This document shows positions 14,473-22,930 of a stretch of 29,107 nt of DNA, piece by piece. A program made the position numbers and the translations under genes. Position 1 is the stretch's first letter. Every line of letters begins with the position of its first letter. The DNA comes from an uncultured Clostridia bacterium (GTDB taxonomy: Bacteria > Bacillota > Clostridia > Lachnospirales > Anaerotignaceae). Location of the stretch: positions 1-29,107 of the forward strand of contig CAJUKL010000029.1 in the NCBI GenBank assembly GCA_910587195.1. Direction: 5' to 3'. The notes under the pieces were generated by a model that saw nothing but the letters and a program-made list of their open reading frames with translations, was not told where the DNA came from and made no database searches.

Positions 14473-17400
14473 ATGTCTAAAGTAATGAAAACTATGGACG
14501 GAAACGAAGCTGCTGCTTACGCATCCTATGCCTTTACAGAAGTAGCTGGTATTTTCCCTATCACTCCATCTTCCCCAATGGCTGAAAAAACAGATGACTG
14601 GGCTGCAAATGGAAAGAAAAACCTTTTTGGTCAAACCGTTAAAGTTGTTGAAATGCAGTCTGAAGCAGGTGCAGCAGGTACAGTACACGGTTCTTTGGCA
14701 GCAGGGGCATTGACAACAACCTATACTGCATCACAAGGTTTATTGTTAATGATTCCTAATATGTATAAAATTGCCGGCGAATTATTGCCTGGTGTATTCC
14801 ATGTAAGCGCTCGTGCTTTAACAGCACAGGCATTGTCTATTTTTGGTGACCATTCTGACGTTATGGCTTGCCGTCAAACTGGTTTTGCTATGCTTGTTTC
14901 CAACAGCGTACAAGAAGTTATGGACTTAGCATCTGTAGCACATCTTTCTGCAATTAAAGGTAGAGTGCCATTTTTACACTTCTTTGATGGTTTTAGAACA
15001 AGCCATGAAATTCAAAAAATCGAATGCATTGACTATGATGAATTATCAAAAATCCTTGACTGGGATGCTTTAAACACTTTTAAAAGAAATGCATTAAATC
15101 CAGAGCACCCTGTTACAAGAGGTACTGCACAGAACCCTGACATCTATTTCCAAACAAGAGAAGCTGCTAACAAATTCTATGACGCTTTGCCAGCAGTTGT
15201 AGAACAATATATGAAAGAAATCAGCAGAATTACAGGTAGAAACTATGATTTATTTAACTACTATGGCGCTGCTGATGCAGACCGTGTGATTATTGCTATG
15301 GGTTCTGCTTGTGAAGCGATTGAAGAAACAATTGACTATTTAACAGCAAAAGGGGAAAAAGTTGGTCTTGTTAAAGTTCATTTATTTAGACCATTTGTTG
15401 CTGAAAAATTATTAGCAGCAATTCCAAAAACAGCAAACAAAATTGCTGTTCTTGACAGAACAAAAGAACCTGGCGCATTGGGCGAGCCATTATATCAAGA
15501 CGTTTGTACAGCAGTTTATGAAGCAGGCAACAGCCCTGTTATCGTTGCTGGACGTTATGGCTTAGGTTCTAAAGATGTAACACCTGCCCAATTTATTGCA
15601 GTATATGAAAACTTGAAATTAGACAAACCACAAAATCATTTTACAATGGGTATTGTGGATGACGTGACAAATCATTCTCTTAAAGTAGGAGAAGAGGTTG
15701 ACGTAACTGGAAACGATGGTACTATTAGCTGCAAATTCTGGGGATTGGGCGCAGATGGTACAGTAGGCGCAAACAAAAACTCTATTAAAATCATTGGTGA
15801 CCATACAGATATGTATGCACAGGCTTACTTTAGCTATGACTCCAAAAAATCCGGCGGTATTACACAATCTCATTTACGTTTTGGTAAAAAACCAATTCGC
15901 TCCACTTATCTTGTAAAAACAGCAAACTTTGTAGCTTGCCACAAACAAGAATATGTTCATTTATATGACATGGTTTCTGATTTACAACCAGGTGGTACTT
16001 TCTTATTAAATACCGTTTGGACTCCTGAAGAATTGGACAAACAATTACCAGCAAGCCTTAAAAAACAATTAGCAGAAAAGAACATTAATTTCTATACCAT
16101 CAATGGTACTGATATTGCAAAAGAAATCGGCTTAGGCAACAGAATTAACACAGTATTGCAAGCAGCTTTCTTTAAATTAGCAAATATCATTCCAATTGAA
16201 AAAGCAGTAGAATATATGAAAGCTGCCATCACAAAATCTTATGGCAAAAAAGGCGATACGATTTTAAATATGAACTATGCTGCTGTTGATAAAGGTGTAG
16301 ATGGTGCAGTTAAAATTGATATTCCTGCATCTTGGGCAAATGCTGTTGATACAGAAGCAAAAGCAGAAAGACCAAAAACAGATTTTGTAAAGAAAGTTGT
16401 AGACCCTATGAATGCACAGGAAGGTGACAAATTACCAGTAAGTGCATTTAACGGTAGAGAAGATGGTACTTTCCCATGTGGTACAGCAGCTTATGAAAAA
16501 CGTGGTGTTGCAGTTGATGTTCCAGAATGGCAACCAGACAAATGTATCCAATGTAATCAATGTTCTTATGTTTGTCCTCATGCTTCTATCCGTCCATTCT
16601 TGCTGACAGAAGAAGAAGTTGCTGCTGCTCCAGAATCCTTTACAACAGTTGCTCCAAAAGGATTAAAAGGTGCAGAAGGATTAAAATATAGAATGCAAGT
16701 ATCTGTATTGGACTGCTTGGGCTGTGGAAGCTGTGCAGAAGTTTGTCCTGCACCAGGTAAAGCATTAATTATGAAAACTCTTGCAACACAAGAAACAGAA
16801 ATTGCTAACTGGGATTATGCAGTAGATAAAGTTGCGCCAAAAGCAAACCCTGCAAACAAAGGTACCGTAAAAGGTAGCCAATTTGAACAACCATTACTTG
16901 AGTTCTCTGGCGCTTGTGCAGGTTGTGGTGAAACACCTTATGCAAAATTAGTAACACAATTATTTGGTGATAGAATGTATGTTGCAAATGCAACAGGCTG
17001 TTCTTCTATTTGGGGTGGTTCTGCACCTTCTATGCCATACACAGTAAATAGCAAAGGTAGAGGTCCTGCTTGGGCAAACTCCTTGTTTGAAGATAATGCT
17101 GAATTTGGTCTTGGTATGTTCTCTGCTGTAAAACAAATGAGAAACGGACTCAAAGACAAATTAGAAACTTTAAAAGGTATTGACGCATCTGTTGCAGGTG
17201 TTGTTGACAAATGGGTTGAAACTATGGAAGATGGCGAAAACTCCAGAGCAGCATCTGATGCATTAATAGATGCCTTAACAAGCTATGCTGGTACTGATGC
17301 AGAAGCAAAAAATATTGTTTCTTATGTACTAGAAAATAAAGACCAACTTGCTAAAAAATCACAATGGATATTTGGCGGTGATGGTTGGGCTTATGACATC

Positions 17401-18006
17401 GGTTATGGCGGTCTTGACCATGTATTAGCATCTGGCGAAGATGTAAATGTATTGGTATTTGATACAGAAGTTTATTCCAATACAGGTGGTCAGTCTTCTA
17501 AAGCAACTCCTACTGGCGCAGTAGCACAATTTGCTGCATCTGGTAAGAGAGTAAAGAAAAAAGACCTCGGTATGATGGCTATGAGCTATGGCTATGTATA
17601 TGTTGCACAGGTTGCAATGGGTGCAGATAAAAACCAACTTGTAAAAGCATTGGTTGAAGCAGAAAAATATCATGGTCCATCCTTAATTATCGCTTATGCT
17701 CCATGTATTAACCATGGTTTAAAAGGTGGTATGTCTGGCGCACAAAATGAAATTAAACGTGCTGTAGAAGCAGGTTATTGGCATATGTACAGATTTAACC
17801 CTGAATTAAAAGCAGAAGGTAAAAATCCATTTATTTTGGATTCTAAAGAACCAACTGCAAGCTTTAGAGATTTCTTATTAAGTGAAGTACGTTACAGCGC
17901 ATTACAAAGAACATTCCCTGAAATTGCAGAAGAATTGTTCCAGAAATGTGAAGAAGATGCAAAAGCTAGATTAGAAACATATCAGAAAAAAGCAGAAGGC
18001 AAATAA
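14473..18006 (+). CDS. nifJ: Pyruvate:ferredoxin (flavodoxin) oxidoreductase
   Basis: The enzyme converts pyruvate and CoA to acetyl-CoA and CO2, passing electrons to ferredoxin; it is central to anaerobic energy metabolism. The 1177-residue chain is the full homodimeric type. It has an N-terminal pyrimidine-binding domain (VAGIFPITPSSPMAE), then two [4Fe-4S] motifs with C691, C694, C697, C701 and C748, C751, C754, C758. The proximal-cluster cysteines are C815 and C818, with a distant C1078 (APCINHG). The thiamine-diphosphate site is GDGWAYDIGYGG (D970) through YSNTGGQSSK. AAGGAGG lies about seven bases before the ATG. It is monocistronic, between a strong promoter and terminator. Its codon use looks smoother and more GC-tolerant than that of its neighbours, consistent with high expression. 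Confidence 0.97.
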   Translation: MSKVMKTMDGNEAAAYASYAFTEVAGIFPITPSSPMAEKTDDWAANGKKNLFGQTVKVVEMQSEAGAAGTVHGSLAAGALTTTYTASQGLLLMIPNMYKIAGELLPGVFHVSARALTAQALSIFGDHSDVMACRQTGFAMLVSNSVQEVMDLASVAHLSAIKGRVPFLHFFDGFRTSHEIQKIECIDYDELSKILDWDALNTFKRNALNPEHPVTRGTAQNPDIYFQTREAANKFYDALPAVVEQYMKEISRITGRNYDLFNYYGAADADRVIIAMGSACEAIEETIDYLTAKGEKVGLVKVHLFRPFVAEKLLAAIPKTANKIAVLDRTKEPGALGEPLYQDVCTAVYEAGNSPVIVAGRYGLGSKDVTPAQFIAVYENLKLDKPQNHFTMGIVDDVTNHSLKVGEEVDVTGNDGTISCKFWGLGADGTVGANKNSIKIIGDHTDMYAQAYFSYDSKKSGGITQSHLRFGKKPIRSTYLVKTANFVACHKQEYVHLYDMVSDLQPGGTFLLNTVWTPEELDKQLPASLKKQLAEKNINFYTINGTDIAKEIGLGNRINTVLQAAFFKLANIIPIEKAVEYMKAAITKSYGKKGDTILNMNYAAVDKGVDGAVKIDIPASWANAVDTEAKAERPKTDFVKKVVDPMNAQEGDKLPVSAFNGREDGTFPCGTAAYEKRGVAVDVPEWQPDKCIQCNQCSYVCPHASIRPFLLTEEEVAAAPESFTTVAPKGLKGAEGLKYRMQVSVLDCLGCGSCAEVCPAPGKALIMKTLATQETEIANWDYAVDKVAPKANPANKGTVKGSQFEQPLLEFSGACAGCGETPYAKLVTQLFGDRMYVANATGCSSIWGGSAPSMPYTVNSKGRGPAWANSLFEDNAEFGLGMFSAVKQMRNGLKDKLETLKGIDASVAGVVDKWVETMEDGENSRAASDALIDALTSYAGTDAEAKNIVSYVLENKDQLAKKSQWIFGGDGWAYDIGYGGLDHVLASGEDVNVLVFDTEVYSNTGGQSSKATPTGAVAQFAASGKRVKKKDLGMMAMSYGYVYVAQVAMGADKNQLVKALVEAEKYHGPSLIIAYAPCINHGLKGGMSGAQNEIKRAVEAGYWHMYRFNPELKAEGKNPFILDSKEPTASFRDFLLSEVRYSALQRTFPEIAEELFQKCEEDAKARLETYQKKAEGK

Positions 18007-18019
18007 AAAATAAAAGCAG

Positions 18020-18050
18020 GAAGCGCAAGCGAGAGCTTGTGCTTCTTTTT
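18020..18050 (+). terminator. Rho-independent terminator of nifJ
   Basis: GAAGCGCAAGC (18020-18030), loop GAGA, GCTTGTGCTTC (18035-18045), then TTTTT. This is an 11-bp stem with one wobble pair. Confidence 0.9.
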
Positions 18051-18395
18051 ATATCATTTCTTTTTTGGATTTAAAAACTAACATTTTTTCTATAAACTTG
18101 TATGACAAATATTATTTTTACACTTCCCATCATTTGTTATATATGCAACAAAAAAATGGAATTTTACTGTTATTGTAGATAATTTTGACAGACAACACTC
18201 CTCTATTTTTTCGTTTTAAAAAAAAAATTAAAAAAATGCAAAATTTCACTATACTATTTTTCGATTTTATAGTAAAATATGTATAAGGGAAAGATGAGAG
18301 GTGTTGACAATGTGACAAAAGAATTTTATCAAAAAACTGTAAACTGTTTATTATGTCATGAGTAAACGAAAGTGAGTGAAAGGAATGTGATTGAA
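18051..18395. other. AT-rich intergenic region upstream of brnQ
   Basis: About 345 bases with no gene. There are long A and T runs near 18220-18240. I see no T-box, no leucine-type leader peptide and no repeat copy; one promoter candidate is listed separately. Confidence 0.5.
18304..18332 (+). promoter_or_regulatory. Candidate promoter of brnQ
   Basis: A consensus TTGACA (18304-18309), 17 bases, TATCAA (18327-18332). The -10 box is weak. A second TTGACA-like box occurs near 18186. Confidence 0.45.
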
Positions 18396-19688
18396 ATGAA
18401 AAATCAAAAGGCAGATATGTTTGTTATCGGTTTGGCACTGTTTTCAATGTTTTTTGGTGCAGGTAATATTATTTTCCCTCCATTTTTAGGAATGCAAGCG
18501 GGTTCTTCTTGGGGGCTTGGTTTTGTTAGTTATTATATTGCAGATATTGGTTTGGCTTTGGTTGCCATCTTTGCTATGCTGCGTGCAAACACAGATTTTA
18601 ATGGTATGATGAGTCATATTGGAAAAATACCCGCTATCATATTATCTTGTGCTACGGTGCTTTGTATTGGTCCTTTTATTGCGATTCCAAGAACAGCAGC
18701 TACAACCTATGAAATGGCTGTAATGCCAATTTTTGGCTTGGAAGCAGGCAATGTTATGGTAACAGCCATTACAAGTATTATCTTTTTTGCAATTACGATT
18801 GTACTTTCTTTAAATGAATCTTCTGTATTAGATATTATTGGTAAATTTTTAACACCTGTATTATTTATTGGTCTGTTAATTATGATTATAAAAGGCTTTA
18901 TTTCCCCAATCGCCCCAATTTCTGATACAACACAGTTAGAATCTGTTGTACAAACAGGTGTACTTTCTGGTTATCAAACATTGGACGTTTTAGCAGCACT
19001 TTGTTTTGGTGTGGTAATCTTGAAAACGGTAAAAGAAAAAGGTTACACCTCTATTGGTGAAAAGAATTTAGTAACAGGTGGCGCAGCCATTGTTGCAGGA
19101 ATTGGTCTTTTAATTATTTATGGTGGTTTAACATACTTAGGTGCAACTATGTCTACCTTACATACCGCTGATAGCATTACAAGAGCAAACTTAATTACAG
19201 AAATCGTAAAAACATTATTAGGTCAAGGCGGCGTAATCTTTTTAGGTGTTGTTGTTGCTTTTGCTTGTTTAACAACATCTGTAGGTTTGGCATCTTCTTG
19301 TGGTGCATTCTTTGAAGAATTAACAAATGGAAAAGTAAACTATAAAACAGTTGTTATCATTACTTGTGTAGTTAGTGCTGTATTAGCAAATGTAGGTTTG
19401 GATACTATCGTTTCTATCTCTGGCCCTATCTTAGACTTAGTTTATCCAGCAGCATTATCTGTTATCGTATTGGCATTATTTGCAAATAATATTCAAAACG
19501 ACAATATCTATAAGGCTTCTGCTCTAGGCGCATTTATTATGAGTGTATTGACAACTGCTTCTAACTATGGCGTAACAGCTTGTGATTTTGTAAAATCTTT
19601 ACCATTAGCAACATATGGATTTAACTGGCTTGTTCCAACAATCGTTTGTGGTGTGATTGGTGCATTTATTAAAGGAAAGAAAAGTTGA
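18396..19688 (+). CDS. brnQ: Branched-chain amino acid transport carrier BrnQ (LIVCS family)
   Basis: A sodium- or proton-coupled importer of leucine, isoleucine and valine in the plasma membrane. The 430-residue protein is very hydrophobic with about 12 membrane segments. Its N-terminus, MFVIGLALFSMFFGAGNIIFP followed by PFLGMQAG, is the BrnQ hallmark, and GPFIAIPRTAATTYE is also typical. The ATG at 18396 is chosen because an AAAGGA site lies upstream and the protein then begins like its relatives; a GTG at 18372 in frame is an alternative that would add eight residues. It has a probable promoter of its own and is convergent with aroE-aroK across a shared terminator. No regulator is adjacent. 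Confidence 0.93.
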   Translation: MKNQKADMFVIGLALFSMFFGAGNIIFPPFLGMQAGSSWGLGFVSYYIADIGLALVAIFAMLRANTDFNGMMSHIGKIPAIILSCATVLCIGPFIAIPRTAATTYEMAVMPIFGLEAGNVMVTAITSIIFFAITIVLSLNESSVLDIIGKFLTPVLFIGLLIMIIKGFISPIAPISDTTQLESVVQTGVLSGYQTLDVLAALCFGVVILKTVKEKGYTSIGEKNLVTGGAAIVAGIGLLIIYGGLTYLGATMSTLHTADSITRANLITEIVKTLLGQGGVIFLGVVVAFACLTTSVGLASSCGAFFEELTNGKVNYKTVVIITCVVSAVLANVGLDTIVSISGPILDLVYPAALSVIVLALFANNIQNDNIYKASALGAFIMSVLTTASNYGVTACDFVKSLPLATYGFNWLVPTIVCGVIGAFIKGKKS

Positions 19689-19780
19689 TTTCCTGATTGA
19701 GATACTATTAAAAATTCCCTATTTTATCTCTCATCTTAATCGGAACAAAAAAATAAAACCTTGAGAACTCTGTTCTTAAA

Positions 19781-19819
19781 AAATTGCTTCTTTCTTTTTA
19801 AGAAAGAAGCAATTTTTTT
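19781..19819 (+). terminator. Bidirectional terminator between brnQ and aroE-aroK
   Basis: AAATTGCTTCTTTCTT (19781-19796) and AAGAAAGAAGCAATTT (19800-19815) form a perfect 16-bp stem with a TTT loop. T runs follow on both strands (19812-19819 on plus, the A run 19778-19783 for minus). The stem core resembles the opening palindrome of the dispersed repeat. Confidence 0.9.
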
Positions 19820-19825
19820 GCAAAA

Positions 19826-21088
19826 TCAATATTTTTGATTTTTTTCTATCATTTCCGTATAGACCAACTGTACCTGTTTTACAGCATATTCTGTAGTCGT
19901 ATTATTTTCGATGGTTTTTTGACTATAAAGAAGGTAAAGTGGAAGCCTTTGCTGATACATTTTTTCCAATGCTTCTGTACTGCTAGAAAGTGGTCGACCT
20001 TCTCCTATTACCAATTTTGACAACTCTCTTCGTATCAAAAGAATTACTCCATTCATAGAAAGATACATCATATTTTCTTCTCTTTTGATACAGCCACCAC
20101 CAGTAGAAATGACAAGATTATTCTTTCCTGCAAATTCCTTAATAACTTCCTGCTCCACATCTCGGAAAGCATCTTCTCCAAACTGCTCAAAATAGGCAGA
20201 AATTGGCATACCAATTTTTAAAACAATTTGCTCATCTATATCTACAAAATCTTTTTGCAACACTTTTGCTACTTCTTTTCCTATGGTAGTTTTTCCGCTG
20301 CTTGGCATACCAATCAAAACAACATTCTTTTTTTCAAACAATAACTCTTTATAAATCTTATCAATTTGATATTCTGCAATCGAAGTATTTAAAAAAATTT
20401 CAACTGCATATTTTGCTTGTGCAATTAACATTTCCATACCGCCTACTGCAATCATATTTCTTTTTTCGGCTTCTAATAGCAATCTTGTTTTGATAGGATT
20501 ATAAATAATATCCACAACTGCTTTGCAATTTTTATAAGGTTCTAAATCAATGGGGCAGTCTTGCAAATTAGGATACATTCCTACTGGCGTTGTATTAATA
20601 ATTACATCTGCATCGCTATGCAATTTTTGACATACTTCATAAGTAACCGTATTAGGACTTTCTTTATAGTAAACTGTAATTACTTGTTTTGCTTGCATAA
20701 ATTCTAATACTGCAATAATAGCTTTGGAAGCACCACCTTTCCCCAAAACAAGAACCTTTTTATTTTTAACTTCAATATTATGATGCTGCAAAAGATAAAG
20801 AAAACCACCAAAGTCTGTATTATAACCAGAAAGTTTATGATTTCTATTTACAATGGTATTAACAGAACCAACTGCTTTTGCTCTATCATCTATTTCATCT
20901 AAATAGTCCATAACAGCAATTTTATAAGGAATTGTTACATTGATAGCACGAAATTGTTTTTTTTCAAAAAAAGAAGCCACTTCTTCTTTTGCTAGAGGGT
21001 GCAAGTCATATGTATAATCTGCCAATTTTTCATGTATTGTTTTTGAAAAACTATGTCCTAATTTTTCACCAATTAAACCATATTCCAT
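19826..21088 (-). CDS. aroE/aroK: Fused shikimate dehydrogenase - shikimate kinase (AroE-AroK)
   Basis: One 420-residue chain holds two shikimate-pathway enzymes. AroE (residues about 1-250) has the shikimate-binding GHSFSKTIHE (11-20), catalytic K56 (NVTIPYK), D92 (GYNTDFGGF), the NADP loop GKGGAS (116-121) and NTTPVGMYP. AroK (about 255-420) has Walker A GMPSSGKT (260-267), DID (283-285), R309 (FRDVE), GGG (330-332) and the lid arginine R365 (GRPL). The two act in sequence: dehydroshikimate to shikimate to shikimate-3-phosphate. All key residues are present, so both should be active. ATG at 21088 has GAGGTG six bases upstream; a GTG three codons earlier overlaps that site and is rejected. 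A good promoter precedes it. Confidence 0.93.
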   Translation of the reverse strand: MEYGLIGEKLGHSFSKTIHEKLADYTYDLHPLAKEEVASFFEKKQFRAINVTIPYKIAVMDYLDEIDDRAKAVGSVNTIVNRNHKLSGYNTDFGGFLYLLQHHNIEVKNKKVLVLGKGGASKAIIAVLEFMQAKQVITVYYKESPNTVTYEVCQKLHSDADVIINTTPVGMYPNLQDCPIDLEPYKNCKAVVDIIYNPIKTRLLLEAEKRNMIAVGGMEMLIAQAKYAVEIFLNTSIAEYQIDKIYKELLFEKKNVVLIGMPSSGKTTIGKEVAKVLQKDFVDIDEQIVLKIGMPISAYFEQFGEDAFRDVEQEVIKEFAGKNNLVISTGGGCIKREENMMYLSMNGVILLIRRELSKLVIGEGRPLSSSTEALEKMYQQRLPLYLLYSQKTIENNTTTEYAVKQVQLVYTEMIEKNQKY

Positions 21089-21114
21089 AAAGTTCACCTC
21101 ATTTGTTTTTGTAT

Positions 21115-21143
21115 ATCATACAAGAATTTCCTTTATTTTTCAA
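21115..21143 (-). promoter_or_regulatory. Sigma-A-like promoter of aroE-aroK
   Basis: On the minus strand TTGAAA (21143-21138), 17 bases, TATGAT (21120-21115), 27 bases before the start codon. Confidence 0.7.
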
Positions 21144-21184
21144 CTATCCTTGTTATAAAATCAGGGCAACTGCATAAAAAATTT

Positions 21185-21514
21185 ACGCTTTCTTGAAAGA
21201 AAGTTTAGCAAAGAACTTTGTGTGAAACTTTGTTTCTTTGCTGTGTGTTGGATATAAATGGTTGTTTTAGTTGAAAAATAACGGAGCACCAACGGTTAAA
21301 ATTTTCGATTTGTTCCATGTGTGAGAGGTAAAGTTTTTGGTCAAGCTTTTTTCAAAAAGCTTGTAGATTTTAGGCTTGCAAAACGTCCAGTGGACGTTCG
21401 TTTAGAACCGACCGGAGTGAAGCATAGACTTTTTTTTAAGTTCATAATAAGCTATTTTTTAACAAGCTGTGTCATTTTTTATTTTTAAACTCAAAATTAT
21501 TATAAGGTTACCCT
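21185..21514 (+). repeat. Multi-hairpin intergenic repeat, copy E (long form)
   Basis: ACGCTTTC palindrome start, GAAAC-ttt-GTTTC hairpin, ATAACGGAGCACCA block, CAAGCTTTTT/AAAAAGCTTG perfect hairpin, AAACGTCC-agt-GGACGTT (21381-21398), one ACCGACCGGAGTGAAG motif, then AAGTTCATAATAAGC and an AT-rich tail ending TATAAGGTTACCCT (GGTTACCCT at 21506-21514). The long CTGGAGGAAC hairpin of copies A and D is missing. It lies between the aroE-aroK promoter and the carA leader. Confidence 0.82.
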
Positions 21515-21850
21515 GACTTGAGATTGAAAAATATCTGCAGACTTTTATATAAAAAAATTCTACGAAATAAAAACCTCCTATTTATCAATATTGTATATAT
21601 GTGTTTCTCTTTTTTTAGGAACATTATTTATAATGTTATATATTTCTTTTTTATATTTCTCTCTGTTTGTTGATATTATACAACAACTTTTTAGCAGTTA
21701 AAAAAATATCTTTCTGTTTTTAATTTAACACTAGACAAACCACATTCTATGCTATAAAATGTAAAAAATTGTGTATTTTTTGCGCGATTTTATTGTGTTG
21801 CTCTAAAATGAATCATTTGAAAACCCTAGCGTAATGACGGAGGAATGAAA
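21515..21850 (+). other. AT-rich leader region of carA
   Basis: About 335 bases without a gene. It contains the palindromes AACATTA-ttta-TAATGTT (about 21625) and TTGTTG-atattata-CAACAA (about 21668). I see no T-box, PyrR-binding loop or terminator-antiterminator pair that would explain regulation by pyrimidines or arginine. Confidence 0.4.
21732..21760 (+). promoter_or_regulatory. Candidate promoter of carA-carB-dapF
   Basis: TAGACA (21732-21737), 17 bases, TAAAAT (21755-21760). This would give a leader of about 85 bases before the carA ATG. Confidence 0.45.
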
Positions 21851-22930
21851 ATGGAAAAAAAAGTATATCTTGTATTAGAAAATGGGCAGTTTTTTGAAGG
21901 AAATGCTTTTGGTGCAGAAGGCGAAATGACAGGAGAAATTGTTTTTGCAACTGCTATGACTGGGTACCTTGAAACCTTAACAGACCCTAGTTATTATGGA
22001 CAAATTGTTGTGCAAACATTTCCTTTAATTGGCAATTATGGTGTCATTCCTGCTGATTTTGAAAGTGCACACTCTCATGTAAAAGCATATGTTGTTAGAG
22101 AATGGTGTCAGGAACCTTCCAATTTTCGGTCAGAAGGAAATCTTGACACTTTTTTAAAGGAACAGAATGTCATTGGTCTTTGTAATATTGATACAAGACA
22201 GTTGACTAGAATTATTAGAGAATATGGTGTAATGAATGCACGCATTGTTACATCAATTGAAAATTTGGACAATATTGTTGCAGAATTAAAACAGTATCGT
22301 GTGGCAGATGCCGTAAAAAATACAACTTGTCAGCAAATAACTACCATAAAACCAGAAGATGCAAAATACAAGGTGGTTTTAATGGATTTTGGTGCAAAAA
22401 AACACATTCATCAGGAATTGGAAAAAAGAGGATGTGAAGTTGTGATTGTACCTGCACATACCACCTATGAACAAATAATGGAAATGAAACCAGATGGAAT
22501 TATGCTTTCCAATGGTCCTGGCGACCCTGCCGAAAATATAGAAGTGATTGAAGAACTTAAAAAATTGTTAGCAACAAAAATTCCGATATTTGGTATTTGT
22601 CTAGGACATCAGCTTGTTGCACTTGCAACAGGTGCAAAAACAATCAAATTAAAATATGGTCATAGAGGTGCAAATCAACCAGTAAAAGATTTAGTAACAG
22701 GAAATGTTTATATTACAAGTCAGAATCATGGTTATGCTGTAGATAGCAATACCCTTTCTGAAGATTGCAGTGTTCGCTTTATCAATGCAAATGATAATAC
22801 TTGTGAAGGAATTGATTATCAAGAAATTCCTGTTTTTACAGTACAATTCCACCCAGAAGCAAATGGTGGCCCAAGAGATACGATGTTTTTATTTGACCGT
22901 TTTATAACATTGATGGGAGGTAACAAATAA
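21851..22930 (+). CDS. carA: Carbamoyl-phosphate synthase small subunit CarA
   Basis: The glutaminase subunit supplies ammonia from glutamine to CarB for carbamoyl phosphate, a precursor of pyrimidines and arginine. The 359-residue protein has the N-terminal CPS domain (ATAMTGYLETLTDPSYYGQI) and a class I amidotransferase domain with the triad C250 (FGICLGHQ), H334 and E336 (FHPEANGG). Start: GGAGG (21839-21843) is seven bases before the ATG at 21851; an ATG at 21845 is only one base away from that site and is less likely. Its TAA shares one base with the ATG of the next gene (TAATG at 22928-22932), so the two are translationally coupled. Confidence 0.96.
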   Translation: MEKKVYLVLENGQFFEGNAFGAEGEMTGEIVFATAMTGYLETLTDPSYYGQIVVQTFPLIGNYGVIPADFESAHSHVKAYVVREWCQEPSNFRSEGNLDTFLKEQNVIGLCNIDTRQLTRIIREYGVMNARIVTSIENLDNIVAELKQYRVADAVKNTTCQQITTIKPEDAKYKVVLMDFGAKKHIHQELEKRGCEVVIVPAHTTYEQIMEMKPDGIMLSNGPGDPAENIEVIEELKKLLATKIPIFGICLGHQLVALATGAKTIKLKYGHRGANQPVKDLVTGNVYITSQNHGYAVDSNTLSEDCSVRFINANDNTCEGIDYQEIPVFTVQFHPEANGGPRDTMFLFDRFITLMGGNK

